NCBI GenBank assembly: GCA_025935735.1 | Contig: JAICUS010000376.1 | Span: forward strand, 1 to 6,081 | Length of the DNA stretch: 6,081 nt | Reading direction: 5' to 3' | DNA from: Solirubrobacteraceae bacterium | Lineage (GTDB): Bacteria > Actinomycetota > Thermoleophilia > Solirubrobacterales > Solirubrobacteraceae | In this document: piece after piece, positions 5,879-6,081 of the stretch | Numbering within the stretch: the stretch's first letter is position 1 | How the letters are laid out: the number at the start of each line of letters is the position of its first letter | The notes under the pieces: generated by a model | The model's database searches: none | Told to the model about the DNA's origin: nothing | The model's input: the letters and a program-made list of their open reading frames with translations, nothing else | Program-made: the position numbers and the translations under genes

Positions 5879-6081
5879 GTGCTGCTCGTCGTCGACGTCG
5901 GCAACACCCAGACCCACCTCGGCGTCTACGACGGCGACGCCCTGGTGCACGACTGGCGGTTCGCCACCGTCCGCGAGTCGACCGCCGACGAGCTCGGCGC
6001 GGCGCTGCGGAACCTGCTGGCGCTGCGCGGGCTGGCGTTCGAGGACGTCGACGCGTCGATCGTCTCGGCCACCGTGCCGTC
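5879..6081 (+). CDS. coaX: Type III pantothenate kinase, 3'-truncated by the window edge
   Basis: Phosphorylates pantothenate in the first step of coenzyme A synthesis; type III enzymes are ASKHA-fold, not inhibited by CoA, and need a monovalent cation. The first 67 residues are present. LLVVDVGNTQTHLGVY (2-17) carries the phosphate-binding DxGNT motif with Asp6, followed by WRFATVRESTADELG (26-40), typical of actinobacterial members, and SIVSATVP (60-67), the second phosphate-region motif. The start is GTG 5879, since the motif begins within five residues; GGGGG at 5864-5868, 10 nt upstream, is the likely ribosome binding site. It is 5 nt from folK, so co-transcription is almost certain. panC and panD, which often precede coaX in actinobacteria, are not between folK and coaX. 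Confidence 0.95.
   Translation, partial: MLLVVDVGNTQTHLGVYDGDALVHDWRFATVRESTADELGAALRNLLALRGLAFEDVDASIVSATVP

Overview
The window is about 70% GC, with nearly all sense codons ending in G or C, and carries a folate and coenzyme A gene cluster of the kind found in Actinobacteria (Actinomycetota). The Lrp/EamA pair, the leaderless-type promoters and the gene order fit a soil actinobacterium, possibly Thermoleophilia/Solirubrobacterales. That lineage guess is weak, because it rests on overall character and not on a database match.

Layout. (i) 1-1337, plus strand: the 3' three quarters or so of ftsH, the membrane AAA+ zinc protease; its Walker A region lies before the window. (ii) 1334-2332, minus strand: an Lrp/AsnC regulator followed by two small, strongly coding-like genes of unknown function (64 and 67 codons); the last shares its stop region with ftsH. 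(iii) 2333-2402: a short, unusually AT-rich divergent promoter region with a 17-bp palindrome. (iv) 2403-3482, plus strand: an EamA/DMT exporter whose last ~65 codons look like read-through into non-coding DNA, then a possible 39-codon ORF and a very strong terminator hairpin (3541-3588). (v) 3605-6081, plus strand: folP, folB, a TetR-family regulator, folK and the start of coaX, packed with 8-nt overlaps or very short gaps.

How the genes relate. folP, folB and folK encode dihydropteroate synthase, dihydroneopterin aldolase and HPPK. FolB and FolK act in successive steps to make the activated pterin, which FolP joins to p-aminobenzoate. coaX (type III pantothenate kinase) starts CoA synthesis. 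In the known actinobacterial order (as in Mycobacterium: ftsH-folE-folP-folB-folK ... panC-panD-coaX), folE lies between ftsH and folP, and panC/panD lie before coaX. Here folE is replaced by the lrp/small ORF/eamA block, panC/panD are absent between folK and coaX, and a tetR gene sits between folB and folK. The Lrp and EamA genes look like a regulator and its target amino acid/metabolite exporter.

Regulation. Five genes (lrp, eamA, folP, folB, tetR) have a -10-like hexamer ending 6-8 nt before the start codon and no Shine-Dalgarno sequence, which is the signature of leaderless transcripts. Two of these hexamers overlap palindromes that are good candidate operators for the adjacent regulators. 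I see no CRISPR array, tRNA, rRNA, transposase or other defence-type system.
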